A DNA stretch of 64,000 nt from Azohydromonas aeria (GCF_009760915.1 NZ_VIDQ01000003.1:62001-126000), one strand, 5' to 3'. Positions 34,865 to 45,152 are shown, counted from the stretch's first letter. Numbers and translations are program-made. The notes: generated from the letters alone by a model not told the origin.

Positions 34865-34915
34865 CGCTTGCGGGCCGGCGTTCGTGGCCACCGTGGCGGG
34901 TTCGGCCCGCAAGCG
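34865..34915. repeat. Perfect 12-base inverted repeat between rhodanese and SsuD genes
   Basis: CGCTTGCGGGCC at 34865-34876 and its exact reverse complement at 34904-34915 enclose 27 bases. The repeat lies in the 450-base gap between the first rhodanese and the SsuD-like gene, beyond the amidohydrolase remnant. No T-run follows on either strand. It may be a weak terminator or a repetitive extragenic element. Confidence 0.6.
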
Positions 34916-34967
34916 GGCCTCCTACCGGCGCTGGCCGGCCGCACGGTCTTCCTGCGGCTGTATCGGA

Positions 34968-35120
34968 TCAGCCCCGCGCCAACACCCGCCGCGAATTGCC
35001 GGCGAAAAGCGTCTCCAGGACGGCGTCCTTGAATCCGAGCCGCTGCGCATCCTCGATGCCCTGGCCGATGGGGCGAAACGGGTACGAGGACCCGAACAGC
35101 ACCTGCTCGCCCAGGAGACT
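34968..35120 (-). pseudogene. C-terminal remnant of an amidohydrolase
   Basis: Translating the minus strand from 35120 gives 50 residues and a TGA, starting [15 protein letters not shown], then RPIGQGIEDA, and ending AGNSRRVLARG. This matches the C-terminal end of amidohydrolase-2 (ACMSD-like) enzymes, where GSDYPF and GNA.R are conserved. No start codon or upstream catalytic part exists, and the frame differs by one base from the SsuD-like gene, whose stop overlaps it. It is a fragment left by deletion. The fragment is too short for a substrate call. Confidence 0.7.
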
Positions 35121-36264
35121 AGGCTGCCTTCCGTTGCGTAGCGTCCTCGCCCGCGCGCACGTCGAAGGCGCCGCCGGTGAGCGCGCGGTCGCGCAGCGTC
35201 ACCGGCTGCTTGCCCGGCAACAGCGGGAACACCAGCTCGGCGAATCGGATGGCTTCTTCCAGGTGCGGATAGCCCGACAGCACGAAGCTGTCCACGCCCA
35301 GGTCCGCATACTCCTTCAGCCGCGCCGCCACGGTCTGGGCGTCGCCGACCAGCGCCGTGCCCGCGCCGCCGCGCACCAGCCCGACACCGGCCCACAGGTT
35401 GGGGCTGATCTCCAGCTTGTCGCGCCGCCCGCCGTGCAGCGCCGTGATGCGCTGCTGGCCCACGGAATCCATCTTCGCGAAGTTGGCCTGCGCGGCGCGG
35501 ATGTCGTCGTCGCTAAGCTTGCTGATGAGGCTGTCGGCAGCGGCCCAGGCCTCTTCGCTGGTCTCGCGCACGATCACCTGCAGCCGCACTCCGAAGCGCA
35601 CCGTGCGCCCATGGCGCGCGGCGCGCTCGCGCACGTCGGCGATCTTCTCGGCCACCGCCGCGGGCGGCTCGCCCCAGGTGAGATAGGCGTCCACATGCTT
35701 GGCCGCCAGCTCGTGCGCCGCGGGCGAGGACCCGCCGAAGTACAGCGGCGGATGCAGCTGCTGCACCGGCTCGAAGTAGTTGCGTGCACCTTCGAGCTTG
35801 AGGTGCCTGCCCTCATGGTCCACGGTCTCGCCCTGCAGCAGCCGCTTCCACACGCCCAGGAACTCGTCGGCCACCTCGTAGCGCTCGTCGTGCTTGAGGT
35901 ACACGCCCTCGGCGGCCAGCTCGGCCGCGTCGCCGCCGGGCACCACGTTGAGCAGCAGCCGGCCCTTGAGCGCCTGGTCCAGCGACGCCGCCTGCCGCGC
36001 CGAGGCGGTGGGGCCGCTGATGGAGGTGCGCAGCGCCACCAGCAGCTTGATGCGCTGCGTCACCGGCACCAGGCTCGCCGCCGTCACCCAGGGGTCCAGG
36101 CACGAGGCGCCGGTGGGAATCAGCAGCCCGTCGTAACCCAGGTTCTCGGCCGTCACGGCGATCTGCCGCATGTACTCGTTGGTGGCGGGGCGGCCGAAGT
36201 CGGACTTGCCCAGGTAGCGCGTGTCGCCCGAAGTGGGCAGGAACCAGAAGATGTCGAGGCTCAT
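35119..36264 (-). CDS. ssuD: FMNH2-dependent alkanesulfonate monooxygenase (SsuD-like)
   Basis: 381 residues from the ATG at 36264. The sequence has [19 protein letters not shown] at the start, [54 protein letters not shown] and [22 protein letters not shown], all typical of SsuD in the bacterial luciferase-like family. The enzyme cleaves alkanesulfonates to aldehyde and sulfite using reduced FMN, which would come from a separate reductase such as the one at 54844-55413. It is 40 bases downstream of the SfnB-like dehydrogenase. The last 20 residues differ from usual SsuD ends, and the stop overlaps the amidohydrolase remnant, so the C-terminus may have been altered by the deletion. Confidence 0.92.
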   Translation of the reverse strand: MSLDIFWFLPTSGDTRYLGKSDFGRPATNEYMRQIAVTAENLGYDGLLIPTGASCLDPWVTAASLVPVTQRIKLLVALRTSISGPTASARQAASLDQALKGRLLLNVVPGGDAAELAAEGVYLKHDERYEVADEFLGVWKRLLQGETVDHEGRHLKLEGARNYFEPVQQLHPPLYFGGSSPAAHELAAKHVDAYLTWGEPPAAVAEKIADVRERAARHGRTVRFGVRLQVIVRETSEEAWAAADSLISKLSDDDIRAAQANFAKMDSVGQQRITALHGGRRDKLEISPNLWAGVGLVRGGAGTALVGDAQTVAARLKEYADLGVDSFVLSGYPHLEEAIRFAELVFPLLPGKQPVTLRDRALTGGAFDVRAGEDATQRKAA

Positions 36265-36304
36265 GGCGGTCTCTTCGTCGTGAATGTCAGGAAGATCAGC
36301 AAGA

Positions 36305-37531
36305 TCAGGAATAGGACGTCGGCTCGGGGAAGCGGCCGGTGAGGGCATGCCGCCCCAGGTCGCGCAGCTTGTAGTCGATGGGGTCGTGCAGCGTGTGCAC
36401 GCGCGCGTTGCGCCAGAAGCGGTCCAGGCCGAGCCGGCCGCTGGTCGCGCTCGCACCCATCAGCTCGAACACCTGGCTGCTGACCTCGATGGCAGCACGG
36501 TGCGCCACGGCCTTGGCCTGCGCCACGGCAATGGCGACCTCGCCGCGCTCGGCGGCCGTGACGGCATCCCCGCGCGCCAGCGCCGCGTCGATGCGCTGCG
36601 CCGCCAGGTCCGCCAGCACTTGCGCTGGCCGCACCAGCAGCGACAGCTCACCGTAGCGGTGCTGCACGTAGGGGTCGTCCACGGCGCTGGCCACGCCCGA
36701 GGCGAAGAAGGGACGCGACGACTCGCGCGTGTAGCGCAGTCCCTGCGCCAGCGCGCCTTGCGCGATGCCGACGTACAGGTTCACCAGGATCAGCTGCGCC
36801 AGCTGCGAGCGCAGCGTGGCGCGCGGCGTGAGCACCGTGCCCGGGCGCACCAGCACCTGCTCCGGCTCGATGCGCACCCGCTCGAACAGCACCGTGCCGC
36901 TGTCGGTCTGCTTCTGGCCGAAGGCGTCCCAGTCGGCGCGCACCGACAGGCCCGGCGCGTCGCTGGGCAGCGCCGCGATCAGCAGCGCCTGCGAGGCCTC
37001 GTGCCAGGCCGAGAAGGTGAGCCGGTCCGCGCCCACCGAGCCGGAGCAGTAGCTCTTGGGCCCGGTGACGACGAAGCCCTCGCCCTCGCTCACCGCCAGC
37101 GCGCTCTTGTCGTTGGGATTCAGGGCGTTGCCCCAGAACAGCCGCCCGCGCACCGTGGGGCGCAGGAAGAGCTCGTGCTGCTCGGGTCCTCCGTACAGCA
37201 GCACGGTCGCCACCTGCAGGTGGTGGAAGGCGTAGAGGTGCGCCAGCGCGCTGTCGGCTTGCGCCAGCCGGCGCAGCCCCTGGTGGAAGGTCTGCCAGGA
37301 GTGGCCCCAGCCGCCGAGGTCGCGCGGCGTGGTGATGTCGAGCAGTCCGCTGGCGCGGATCAGCTCGCGCTCGGCCCGCGCATGGCCGCCGCGCTGGTCG
37401 CGTGCGACGGCGGTCTCTTCCAGCGCCTGGGCCAGCGCATCGGTTGCGAGCGCGACCTGTTCCTGGGTGACGAGGTGGGGCGTTGCGCTGCCGTGGTGGG
37501 TGTCGTGATGGGCCATCTTCCTGCCAAGCAT
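36305..37531 (-). CDS. SfnB/DszC-like acyl-CoA dehydrogenase-family flavoenzyme (1)
   Basis: 408 residues from 37531, or 403 from the ATG at 37516. The fold is that of acyl-CoA dehydrogenase: [11 protein letters not shown] near the N-terminus, the flavin segment [30 protein letters not shown], and the C-terminal [23 protein letters not shown] characteristic of the SfnB/DszC branch. Such flavoenzymes act as FMNH2-dependent monooxygenases on sulfones and other organosulfur compounds rather than on CoA esters. It is directly upstream of SsuD on one transcript. The substrate is unknown. Confidence 0.85.
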   Translation of the reverse strand: MLGRKMAHHDTHHGSATPHLVTQEQVALATDALAQALEETAVARDQRGGHARAERELIRASGLLDITTPRDLGGWGHSWQTFHQGLRRLAQADSALAHLYAFHHLQVATVLLYGGPEQHELFLRPTVRGRLFWGNALNPNDKSALAVSEGEGFVVTGPKSYCSGSVGADRLTFSAWHEASQALLIAALPSDAPGLSVRADWDAFGQKQTDSGTVLFERVRIEPEQVLVRPGTVLTPRATLRSQLAQLILVNLYVGIAQGALAQGLRYTRESSRPFFASGVASAVDDPYVQHRYGELSLLVRPAQVLADLAAQRIDAALARGDAVTAAERGEVAIAVAQAKAVAHRAAIEVSSQVFELMGASATSGRLGLDRFWRNARVHTLHDPIDYKLRDLGRHALTGRFPEPTSYS

Positions 37532-37641
37532 TTCGAATCAGCCCAGTCTAGGAATCGGCCATCGCGGACGGCAACGACGCATTCCGCCCTTGCATATGAG
37601 CCGGCCGGCGATGTGGCCCGGCCCCGGGCTTCAGCGCGCCC

Positions 37642-38295
37642 TCAGCGTGCCTTCAACCGCCGCACCCACCAGTCGCCGGCGAGCTGCACTGCGCTCACCA
37701 ACGCGACGAGCACCACCAGCACCACGGCCATCACGGTCGTGTCGAAGCGCTGGTAGCCGTAGCGGATGGCCAGGTCGCCCAGCCCGCCCGCGCCCACGGC
37801 ACCGGCCATGGCCGAGGCGCCAATCATCGACACCACCGTGATCGTGAACCCGCCCACGATGCCAGGCAGCGCCTCGGGCAGCAGCACGTGGCGCACGATG
37901 TGCCAGCGCCGGCAGCCCATGGCCTGCGCCGCCTCGATCAGGCCCGCGTCCACCTCGCGCAGGCTGACCTCGGCAATGCGCGCGAAGAAGGGCGTGGCGC
38001 TGATGGACAGCGGCACCACCGCGGCCCAGATGCCGATGGTCGTGCCCGTGATCAGCCGCGTCAGCGGGATCAGCGCCACCAGCAGCACGATGAAGGGCGT
38101 GGCGCGGAAGGCGTTGACGATGGCGCCGGCCACGCGGTTGAAGCGCGGCCACGGCAGCACGCCACCCGGCGCCGTGAGCACCAGCAGCACCGCCAGCGGA
38201 ATGCCCGCCAGCAGCGCGATCAGCGCCGAGGTGCCGACCATCAGCAGCGTGTCGAAGAAGGCCTCGACGAGGCGCTCAAGCATGATCGGCGACAT
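37642..38295 (-). CDS. metI: MetI-type ABC permease
   Basis: 217 residues from the ATG at 38295. Five membrane segments and the permease signature [26 protein letters not shown] fit MetI of the methionine uptake family. The start overlaps the end of the MetN-like gene by 20 bases. It forms the membrane channel for MetN and MetQ, in the order MetQ, MetN, MetI. In this neighbourhood the transported compound could be methionine or another organosulfur compound. Confidence 0.9.
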   Translation of the reverse strand: MSPIMLERLVEAFFDTLLMVGTSALIALLAGIPLAVLLVLTAPGGVLPWPRFNRVAGAIVNAFRATPFIVLLVALIPLTRLITGTTIGIWAAVVPLSISATPFFARIAEVSLREVDAGLIEAAQAMGCRRWHIVRHVLLPEALPGIVGGFTITVVSMIGASAMAGAVGAGGLGDLAIRYGYQRFDTTVMAVVLVVLVALVSAVQLAGDWWVRRLKAR

Positions 38296-39466
38296 GTCCC
38301 AGCTCCGTGGCGTGGTGGCACAGGCCGCGCACCGCCAGCTCGGCGGCAGGCAGCGCGGACGCGGTGGCGATGACGAGGCGCCCATGCCCGTGGCCCTGGA
38401 TGCGGTCGATGCCGCCGTGCAGCAGCCGCACCGGCGCGTTCAGCGCGGCGGCGATGAGCGCCAGGTCCGGCTCGATGCCGCCTTCGCCCGTGAAGCCCAG
38501 CTCCAGCACGCGCCGGCTCGGCACGCCGGCTGGGGCCTGGGCCTGCAGCTTCTCCAGCAGCTCGGCCGGCAGCGCCTGCTCCAGCGGCCGCAGCAGCGCA
38601 CGCGTGGCCGGGTGCGCGGGCGCGCCGAACACCTTCCACACCGGGCCGGACTCGGCGATGCGCCCACGCTCCAGCACCACGACCTCGTCGCATATCTCGC
38701 GGATCACGCCCATCTCGTGCGTGATCAGCACCACCGTCAGGCCCAGGCGGCGGTTGATGTCGCGCAGCAGCGCCAGGATCGATTGCGTGGTTTCCGGATC
38801 CAGCGCCGACGTGGCCTCGTCGCACAACAGGATCTCCGGGCCGTGCGCCAGCGCGCGGGCGATGCCCACGCGCTGCTTCTGCCCGCCCGAGAGCCGCCCC
38901 GGGTAGGCCATCTGCTTGTCGGCCAGACCCACCAGCTCCAGCAACTCGGTGACGCGCCGAGTGACGTAGCCGGGCTGTGCGCCGGCCACGCGCAGCGGCA
39001 GCGCGACGTTGTCGAACACCGTCTTGGCCGACAGCAGGTTGAAATGCTGGAAGATCATCCCGATGCGGCGGCGCAGGCGCACGAGATCGTCCTCGCCCAG
39101 CGCGGCGATGTCCTGCCCGTCGATCAGCACCCGGCCCTGCGTGGGTTGCTCCAGCCGGTTGATGGTGCGCAGCAGGCTCGACTTGCCCGCACCGCTGCGC
39201 CCGATGATCCCGACGATGCGCCCGGCCGGGATGTCCAGCGTGATGTCCGCCAGCGCCTGCACCGGGCCGGCGGCGGATTCGTAGGTTTTGCTCAACGCTT
39301 CGAAGCGCACTGAGCCCGCGGCATGTTGGGCCATGGCCGCGCCGTCATGGGCAGCCGCCTCCGGCGCCTTCGCGCCGGATTCCGGCCGCGCGTTACGCGC
39401 CCCGGTGCCCGCCGATCCGGGCATGAAGCGGGACCACGGCGCCAGCGTCCATTGCTTGGCTGTCAT
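38276..39466 (-). CDS. metN: MetN-type ABC ATPase with NIL regulatory domain
   Basis: 396 residues from the ATG at 39466, which overlaps the MetQ stop; the conserved domain begins only near residue 52, at [11 protein letters not shown], so an internal start at 39334 is possible. Walker [10 protein letters not shown], signature LSGGQKQR and Walker B ILLCDEA are intact, and the C-terminal 100 residues are a ferredoxin-like NIL domain that in MetN senses methionine. The N-terminal extension of about 50 residues is not conserved in the family. It works with MetI and MetQ. Confidence 0.9.
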   Translation of the reverse strand: MTAKQWTLAPWSRFMPGSAGTGARNARPESGAKAPEAAAHDGAAMAQHAAGSVRFEALSKTYESAAGPVQALADITLDIPAGRIVGIIGRSGAGKSSLLRTINRLEQPTQGRVLIDGQDIAALGEDDLVRLRRRIGMIFQHFNLLSAKTVFDNVALPLRVAGAQPGYVTRRVTELLELVGLADKQMAYPGRLSGGQKQRVGIARALAHGPEILLCDEATSALDPETTQSILALLRDINRRLGLTVVLITHEMGVIREICDEVVVLERGRIAESGPVWKVFGAPAHPATRALLRPLEQALPAELLEKLQAQAPAGVPSRRVLELGFTGEGGIEPDLALIAAALNAPVRLLHGGIDRIQGHGHGRLVIATASALPAAELAVRGLCHHATELGHVADHA

Positions 39467-39474
39467 GGCGCGGC

Positions 39475-40284
39475 TCACTGGTTCAGCCACGGCAGCGAGT
39501 ACAGCTTCGCGTCGTTGCCGAAGAGCCTGTGGACCTCGTTGCGCACCGCCCTGGACTCCTGGAAGATCTTCACGAACTTGCCGATGCGCGGGTCGTTGGC
39601 GTTGTCCTGCCGGGTCACGAAGCGGATGGCGAAGACCTGGTCGGCCACGCCGGTGTAGAGCAGCCCCGATCCCGCCACCTGCGGCTTGCCGGCGCTGACG
39701 AAATGCGCGGGAATGCCCTGCGCCAGGTCCACGTCGTCGATGGCGCGCACCAGCTGCGGCCCCTCCACCTCGACCAGCTTGAGCTTCTTCGGATTGGCGA
39801 CGATGTCGTTGACCGTGCCGCGAACGCCCACGCCGTCGCGCAGCTTGATGAGGCCGGCCTTCTCCAGCAGCGACAGGCCCCGGCCCTGGTTCACCGGATC
39901 GCTGGCCACGGCGACCTTGGCGCCGTCCTTGAGCTCGTCGAACTTCTTGATGCGGTAGGAGAACAGGCCGATGTTGGGCAGCACGCCGATGCCGGCGACG
40001 GCGAACTTGTAGCCACGCTCCTTGACGGCATTGTCCAGGAAGGCCTGGTGCTGGAAGTAGTTCAGGTCCAGGTCGCCGGCCTGGAGCGCGGTGTTGGGCG
40101 TGGTCCAGTCGGTGAACTCGATCACCTTCACGTCCAGGCCCTGCTTGCGCGCCTCGCGCGCTGCGGCCTCCATGGTGTCGGCATGCACGCCGGCGGAGGC
40201 GCCGACCTTGAGCGTTTGTGCCTGCGCGGCGCCCCAGACGAAGAAGCCGGCCAGGAAGGAGAGGAGGAGTCGGGAGGGTTTCAT
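39475..40284 (-). CDS. metQ: MetQ/NlpA-family substrate-binding protein
   Basis: 269 residues. Signal peptide ending in AAQAQ without a lipobox cysteine, so it is a soluble periplasmic protein rather than the more usual lipoprotein. The mature part has [53 protein letters not shown] and [11 protein letters not shown], a clear MetQ/NlpA series. It binds methionine or a related compound. It is 50 bases from the NtaA-like gene, so monooxygenase and uptake genes may be co-expressed. Confidence 0.92.
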   Translation of the reverse strand: MKPSRLLLSFLAGFFVWGAAQAQTLKVGASAGVHADTMEAAAREARKQGLDVKVIEFTDWTTPNTALQAGDLDLNYFQHQAFLDNAVKERGYKFAVAGIGVLPNIGLFSYRIKKFDELKDGAKVAVASDPVNQGRGLSLLEKAGLIKLRDGVGVRGTVNDIVANPKKLKLVEVEGPQLVRAIDDVDLAQGIPAHFVSAGKPQVAGSGLLYTGVADQVFAIRFVTRQDNANDPRIGKFVKIFQESRAVRNEVHRLFGNDAKLYSLPWLNQ

Positions 40285-40334
40285 TGGTGTGCTTTCAAGT
40301 GGGGAAATCGGTCGGTAAGCGGTGGTGGGGAGGG

Positions 40335-41693
40335 TCAGCCTGCGCGCCGGAAGCGCGCGGCGGCGTGGCGCTCGGGCAGGCGGTCGCCCGCGCCGAAAAG
40401 CTTCTGGCGCAGCGTCCCCGGTGCGTAGGCGGTCTTGTGCAGGCCCCGGTCCTGCAGCGCGGGCACGACGATGTCCACGAAGTCCTCGAAGCTTTCGGGC
40501 ACCACCGTGCGCGCCAGGTTGAAGCCGTCGATGCCGGTGTCTTCCACCCAGGACTGCAGCGCGTCGGCTACCTGGGAGGCATCGCCGACGATGGCCGGGT
40601 AGCGGCCACCCAGGCGGAAGTGCTCCAGCAGCTTGCGGCGCGTACCGCCCAGGTGCTCGATGGCCTTGGCGGCGGACTGGATCGCGTTCGTACCCTCCAG
40701 CCGGATCGGGTCGTCCAGCCCGTAGCGCGAGAGGTCCACGCCCACGCTGGCCGAGAAGTGGGCCAGCCCAGCCTCGGGGCTGGCATAGCGGGCGTACTCG
40801 TCGTGCCGGTCGCGCGCTTCCGCGGCGGTGCGGCCGGGCACCACGGTGATGGCCAGCACGATCTTCACGTCCTCCGGCCGGCGCCCGGCCTCCTGTGCCG
40901 CGCTGCGCAGCGCCTGCACCGTGCGCCGCACCACGCCCTTGTCGCTGCCGGCAATGAAGATGGCCTCGGCATGCCGGGCGGCGAAGCGCTGCCCGCGCCC
41001 CGAGGTGCCCGCCTGGTACAGCACGGGCGTGCGCTGCGGCGAGGGCTCGCTCAGGTGCACGCCCTCCACGTCGTACCAGCGGCCGTGGTGGCGGATCGGG
41101 TGCACCTTCGACGGGTCGGTGAACACGCGCGCCGCCTTGTCGCGGCGCACCGCGCCGTCCTCCCAGCTGCCTTCGAGCAGCTGGTAGATGACGTCCAGCG
41201 CCTCGTCGGCCCGGTCGTAGCGCTCGTCGTGCACGATCTGGTTGTCCAGGCCGATGGCTCGCGCCGCGCTGTCCAGGTAGCCCGTGACCACGTTCCAGCC
41301 GAAGCGGCCGCGCGTGAGCTGGTCCAGCGTCGAGAAGCGCCGCGCCAGCAGGTACGGGTGCTCGGACAGCGCGTTGACCGTCACGCCGAAACCCAGGTGC
41401 GAAGTCGCCGCCGCCATGGCCGACACCAGCAGCATCGGGTCGTTGATGGGCAATTGCACCGCTTCGCGCAGCGTCAGGTCCAGCCCGCCGTCGTACAGGT
41501 CGTACGCGCCCAGCACATCGGCAATGAAAATGCCGTCGAACAGCCCGCGCTCCAGCGTGCGCGCCATGCCGGTCCAGAACTCCAGCGTGTTGTATTCGCC
41601 GCTGCGGTCACGCGGATGCGTCCACAAGCCATGGTTGATATGGCCCACGCAATTTTCATTGAACGCGTTGAGGATGATGGGTCGATTCGGCAT
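40335..41693 (-). CDS. NtaA/SnaA/DszA-type FMNH2-dependent monooxygenase
   Basis: 452 residues, beginning MPNRPIILNAFNENCVGHINHGLW, the signature of the NtaA/DszA group of luciferase-like monooxygenases. Further motifs are GIFIADVLGAYDLYDGG, GRFGWNVVTGYLDSAARA and VLYQAGTSGRGQRFAARHAEAIFIA. Members use reduced flavin from a partner reductase to oxidise chelators, dibenzothiophene sulfone, or other organosulfur compounds. Here, flanked by MetQ and two SfnB/DszC-like enzymes, an organosulfur substrate is likely, but nothing in the sequence shows which. Confidence 0.9.
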   Translation of the reverse strand: MPNRPIILNAFNENCVGHINHGLWTHPRDRSGEYNTLEFWTGMARTLERGLFDGIFIADVLGAYDLYDGGLDLTLREAVQLPINDPMLLVSAMAAATSHLGFGVTVNALSEHPYLLARRFSTLDQLTRGRFGWNVVTGYLDSAARAIGLDNQIVHDERYDRADEALDVIYQLLEGSWEDGAVRRDKAARVFTDPSKVHPIRHHGRWYDVEGVHLSEPSPQRTPVLYQAGTSGRGQRFAARHAEAIFIAGSDKGVVRRTVQALRSAAQEAGRRPEDVKIVLAITVVPGRTAAEARDRHDEYARYASPEAGLAHFSASVGVDLSRYGLDDPIRLEGTNAIQSAAKAIEHLGGTRRKLLEHFRLGGRYPAIVGDASQVADALQSWVEDTGIDGFNLARTVVPESFEDFVDIVVPALQDRGLHKTAYAPGTLRQKLFGAGDRLPERHAAARFRRAG

Positions 41694-41737
41694 GGAAAAT
41701 GTCTGTTCGGTGGAGCGAATGCTGAAATCTCAGAAAC

Positions 41738-43018
41738 TCAGGGCGTCACGGGCTCGGCGATTCCAAGGGTTTCAGCCCGGATGGCGGGCGACTCCGGAAT
41801 TGCAATTCCGGTATCGGGCGCGACGGTACTGGCGGCAGCCGGCGCGCGCTGGCGCTGCGTCGCCTGCCGCGCCAGGTTGGCAACCACCATGTCGTTTTGC
41901 GGGGGGTTGTACAGCCCGCACTGCACGTCCCGAAGATAGCGCTCCAGCGGGTATTCCTTCGACAAGGCATGCCCGCCGGCAATGCCCATGGCCAATTCGA
42001 CGATGCGCGCGGCATTCTGCGTGACCGTGGTTTTGGTAATGGCCACCTCGTCGGCCAGCCGGTGCCGAATGTCGGCATAACGCTCCCAGCGCTCGGCCAA
42101 TCCATACAGCAGGGCTTTGCTCGCTCCCAGCAGCAGCTCAATTTCGCCGAGTTTCAACTGCACCTGCGGCGCATCGAGAATGCTGCCGCCCAGGCTGGCC
42201 GAATGGCGGCCGTTGGCAAAAGCCAGGATGAAATCGCGCGCCGCCGTGGCGATGCCGAGATAGACCGCCGCGATCTGCAGGCCGAAGGCACGGCTGCCCG
42301 TCGTGAAACTGCCGGACTTTCCCGGAATGAAATCATTGAGCCGGGCTTCGAGCGGCACCAGCACGTCGTCGAACTCGATGTCGTGGCTGGCCGTGGCACG
42401 CATGCCCAGGCTGTTCCAGTTCTCGATCACGCGCACCCGTGCGGACCGGGGCACCAGAAATTCCGCGGTGCGGTCTTCCTCCTCGATGAAGGCATAAATG
42501 ACCATCTGGTCCAGGGCCGGCGCCGCGGAGCAGAACGCCTTGCGGCCCCGGATCAAGTAACCCTCGGCCGTGCGCCGCGCCGTGGTGGTGGGCTGCGCGC
42601 CGCGCAGCAGGTTTCCGGCATCGCGCTCGGTGATCAATATGTTGATCAAATGCCCCTGCTCGACCACGTCCCGGCACAGTTTCTCGAATACCGGCCGGGG
42701 CCACTGCAGCTCGAAGCTCAAATAGCCGAAAGCCATCAAATGCCATCCCAGCGCCAGCGCGGTGGCGCCGCTGCCCTGCGCCAGGCGCTCCTGGAACAGC
42801 AGCAACTGATAGAGCGTCAGCCCCTGGCCGCCAAGGCTGCGCGGGATCATCAAACTGAATGCCCCGCGCCGGCGCAGGAGGTCAAAATGCTGAAAGGGAA
42901 ATTCGCCGGAAGCATCGAAGGCTGCCGCCGTGCCGGCAATTTCCGCCGCCAGTTCCTGGGCAAGGGCGGCAACGGCTTCGTCGCCTGCATGGCGCAACGT
43001 CACGTCATTGAAAGGCAT
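41738..43018 (-). CDS. SfnB/DszC-like acyl-CoA dehydrogenase-family flavoenzyme (2)
   Basis: 426 residues. N-terminal FSLMIPRSLGGQGLTLYQLL, a flavin segment LINILITERDAGNLLRGAQPTTTA, and the C-terminal EYPLERYLRDVQCGLYNPPQNDMVV are clear acyl-CoA-dehydrogenase-family features. Position and divergence from CoA-using members suggest an organosulfur flavin monooxygenase or desulfurising dehydrogenase. It is 44 bases upstream of the NtaA-like gene. Codon use in this gene and the next contains more A/T-ending codons than the flanking ABC genes, which may signal a different origin. Confidence 0.83.
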   Translation of the reverse strand: MPFNDVTLRHAGDEAVAALAQELAAEIAGTAAAFDASGEFPFQHFDLLRRRGAFSLMIPRSLGGQGLTLYQLLLFQERLAQGSGATALALGWHLMAFGYLSFELQWPRPVFEKLCRDVVEQGHLINILITERDAGNLLRGAQPTTTARRTAEGYLIRGRKAFCSAAPALDQMVIYAFIEEEDRTAEFLVPRSARVRVIENWNSLGMRATASHDIEFDDVLVPLEARLNDFIPGKSGSFTTGSRAFGLQIAAVYLGIATAARDFILAFANGRHSASLGGSILDAPQVQLKLGEIELLLGASKALLYGLAERWERYADIRHRLADEVAITKTTVTQNAARIVELAMGIAGGHALSKEYPLERYLRDVQCGLYNPPQNDMVVANLARQATQRQRAPAAASTVAPDTGIAIPESPAIRAETLGIAEPVTP

Positions 43019-43051
43019 GGGAATACTGGACTATGGCCATCCGGGAGAAAC

Positions 43052-44278
43052 TCAGAACAGCCCGGAGGTCGGCGGCGTGATGCCGTCGAGGTGCCAGGCC
43101 CCCACCACCGCGGCTTTCCAGTGGCGCGGGTTGTGATTGGCCACCGTGCGGGCATTGCGCCAATGTCGGTCGAGATTGTGCTTTCGCGCGGTCGTGGAGG
43201 CGCCGCCCACGTCGAATATCAATTCCGATGCGCGCAGCGCCGATTCCGCCGCAATGAATTGCGCCTGCGCCACGTCGATGGAGGCGCGCACGATGGAATC
43301 GTCCTCCAATCCCGCGGACCAGGCGGCATCGATGCTGTCCGCGGCCCGCAACACCACAGCCTCGGCCGCATAGGCCAGGGCGGAAATCTGTCCCACCGAA
43401 AATCGAACGTAAGGGTCGTCCACCGAGCGCGAGGCGGAGCTGTGCTTGATGGGCCGGGCATGGTGCCGGGCGAAATGGACGGCATCTTCCAGCGCATTGC
43501 GCGCCACGCCCGCCTCCACCGCGGCCAGGAACAATTGCGCGAAGGGCGGGACGATGGAGCGGCTGGCGGTTCCGCTCGGGTTGGCCGGCGCGGGCACGAT
43601 GTCCTCCTCGCGCACCAGCACGTCCACGAGGTTTGTCGTGCCGCTGGCCGTCAGGCGCTGGCCCATGGCGTCGAAATCATCGACCAATTCCAGGCCAGGC
43701 CGCTCGCGCGGCAGCATGAAGCGGATTTCCCGGCCGCCGTCGTCCAGCGCCACCGCGCTGATCCAGTCGGCGTACAGGCTGCCCGTGGAGTAATACTTGC
43801 TGCCGCTGGCGCGGTAATGATCGCCGTCGCGCACGATGGTGGCACTGACGGCCCCGTTGGCGCCGCCTATCTCCCAGCCGGCATTGCCGAAGACGTCGCC
43901 ACGCAAATAGCGCGGCAGCCAGCGTTTCAGCAGGGATTCGTCGCCAGCGGCCAGCAGGCTCTCGATGAACAGGAAACTCGGCCGCAAGGCCTGCGCGATG
44001 TTGGAATCGGCGGCCGCCACGTCGATCACGAATTGCACCGTCTCGCGCACCGTCGCACCCGGTCCGCCCTGGGAACGCGGAATGCGCCAGGTCAGCAGCC
44101 GCTCGCTGCCGAGGCGGCGGATCTGCTCGTGCGGCAGAATGCGCTCGCGCTCCCTTTTCTCGGCTCCCTGCCGTATTTCTGCCAACAGGGTTGCGGCACG
44201 CTGCTTCAAATCGCCGACGGTCCGGAAAGCATCCAGCCCTCCTGCAGTGAGCGCATGTTCGATGGTAATTTCGGTCAT
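43052..44278 (-). CDS. SfnB/DszC-like acyl-CoA dehydrogenase-family flavoenzyme (3)
   Basis: 408 residues. LTWRIPRSQGGPGATVRETVQFV near the start, a flavin segment ending YRASGSKYYSTGSLYADWI, and the C-terminal KHNLDRHWRNARTVANHNPRHWKAAVVG are the SfnB/DszC signature, the last being almost diagnostic. It starts a series of three flavoenzyme genes (to 40335) that ends in MetQNI. The preceding 136 bases are AT-rich and probably hold the promoter. A sulfur-acquisition oxidoreductase of unknown substrate. Confidence 0.87.
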   Translation of the reverse strand: MTEITIEHALTAGGLDAFRTVGDLKQRAATLLAEIRQGAEKRERERILPHEQIRRLGSERLLTWRIPRSQGGPGATVRETVQFVIDVAAADSNIAQALRPSFLFIESLLAAGDESLLKRWLPRYLRGDVFGNAGWEIGGANGAVSATIVRDGDHYRASGSKYYSTGSLYADWISAVALDDGGREIRFMLPRERPGLELVDDFDAMGQRLTASGTTNLVDVLVREEDIVPAPANPSGTASRSIVPPFAQLFLAAVEAGVARNALEDAVHFARHHARPIKHSSASRSVDDPYVRFSVGQISALAYAAEAVVLRAADSIDAAWSAGLEDDSIVRASIDVAQAQFIAAESALRASELIFDVGGASTTARKHNLDRHWRNARTVANHNPRHWKAAVVGAWHLDGITPPTSGLF

Positions 44279-44414
44279 GGTGGCGCGCGGCCTTCTTGAT
44301 CTGTTGAGATGAATTGCTTGGTCGGGGTGAATGAGCCAATATATTCACCACGGCACATTTGAATGAACGAAGGTATTTGCATTTCAATATTCATGCCGAT
44401 CCAGATTCGACGGT
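44279..44414 (-). promoter_or_regulatory. AT-rich upstream region of the flavoenzyme series
   Basis: 136 bases, distinctly AT-rich for this window, between the dehydrogenase start and the end of an SsuB-like gene. An inverted repeat GTGAAT-N10-ATTCAC lies at 44327-44348 and encloses TATATT on the minus strand, with a possible -35 TTCATT 18 bases before it. The pattern recalls sulfur-starvation promoters controlled by a LysR-type regulator, but no binding site could be proved. Confidence 0.45.
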
Positions 44415-45152
44415 TCAAAAGGCATGCACCTCGTGCAGCGCGCGGCGCACTGCCGCCGCTGCGGCAGCGCAGGCCTGGTCGTCCCGGTCGCGCGGGTGTT
44501 CGACCGGCACTTCGACCTGGGCCGCGACGTGGCCGGGGTCGCTGCGCAGCACCAGCACCCGCTCGCCCAGCGCCACGGCCTCGTCGATGTCGTGCGTCAC
44601 CAGCAGCACGCCGATGCGGTGCGCCCGCACCAGGCGCAGCAGCAGCGCCTGCAGCTTCACGCGGGTGAAGGCGTCCACGGCGGAGAAGGGTTCGTCCAGC
44701 AGCAGCAGGCGCGGCTGCACGAACAAGGCGCGCGCCAGCGCCACGCGCTGCGCCTGCCCGCCCGAGAGGTCGCGCGGCAGGCGCTCACCCAGTCCGGGCA
44801 AGCCGACCTCGGCCAGCAGCGTCTCGATGCGGGCCCGGTCCTGGGCCGAGCCCCGGCCGTCGAAGCCAATGTTCTGCGCCACGCTCAGCCACGGGAACAG
44901 GCGCGGCTCCTGGAACACGATGCGGATCGCCGTGGACGGCGCCGCCACCGCGCGGCCATCCAGGCGCACCGTGCCCTCGAAGTCCTGGTCCAGCGCCGCC
45001 ACCAGGCGCAGCAGCGTGCTTTTGCCGCAGCCGCTGGCGCCCACCAGCGCGGCGATCTCGCCCTCGCGCAGGCTCAATGCCAGGTCGCGCAGCACCTCGC
45101 GGCCACCCAGGCGCTTGCGGTGCACCTGTACCTCCAGCAGCGGAGCACTCAT
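44415..45152 (-). CDS. ssuB: SsuB-like ABC ATPase for sulfonate uptake
   Basis: 245 residues. Walker A GASGCGKSTLL, FQEPRLFPW after the Q-loop (typical of SsuB/TauB), signature LSGGQAQR and Walker B LLLLDEPFSAVD are present. The start overlaps the permease stop by ATGA. Works with the permease at 45149-46003 and the binding protein at 46008-46982. Sulfonate specificity follows from the binding-protein type and not from the ATPase itself. Confidence 0.92.
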   Translation of the reverse strand: MSAPLLEVQVHRKRLGGREVLRDLALSLREGEIAALVGASGCGKSTLLRLVAALDQDFEGTVRLDGRAVAAPSTAIRIVFQEPRLFPWLSVAQNIGFDGRGSAQDRARIETLLAEVGLPGLGERLPRDLSGGQAQRVALARALFVQPRLLLLDEPFSAVDAFTRVKLQALLLRLVRAHRIGVLLVTHDIDEAVALGERVLVLRSDPGHVAAQVEVPVEHPRDRDDQACAAAAAAVRRALHEVHAF

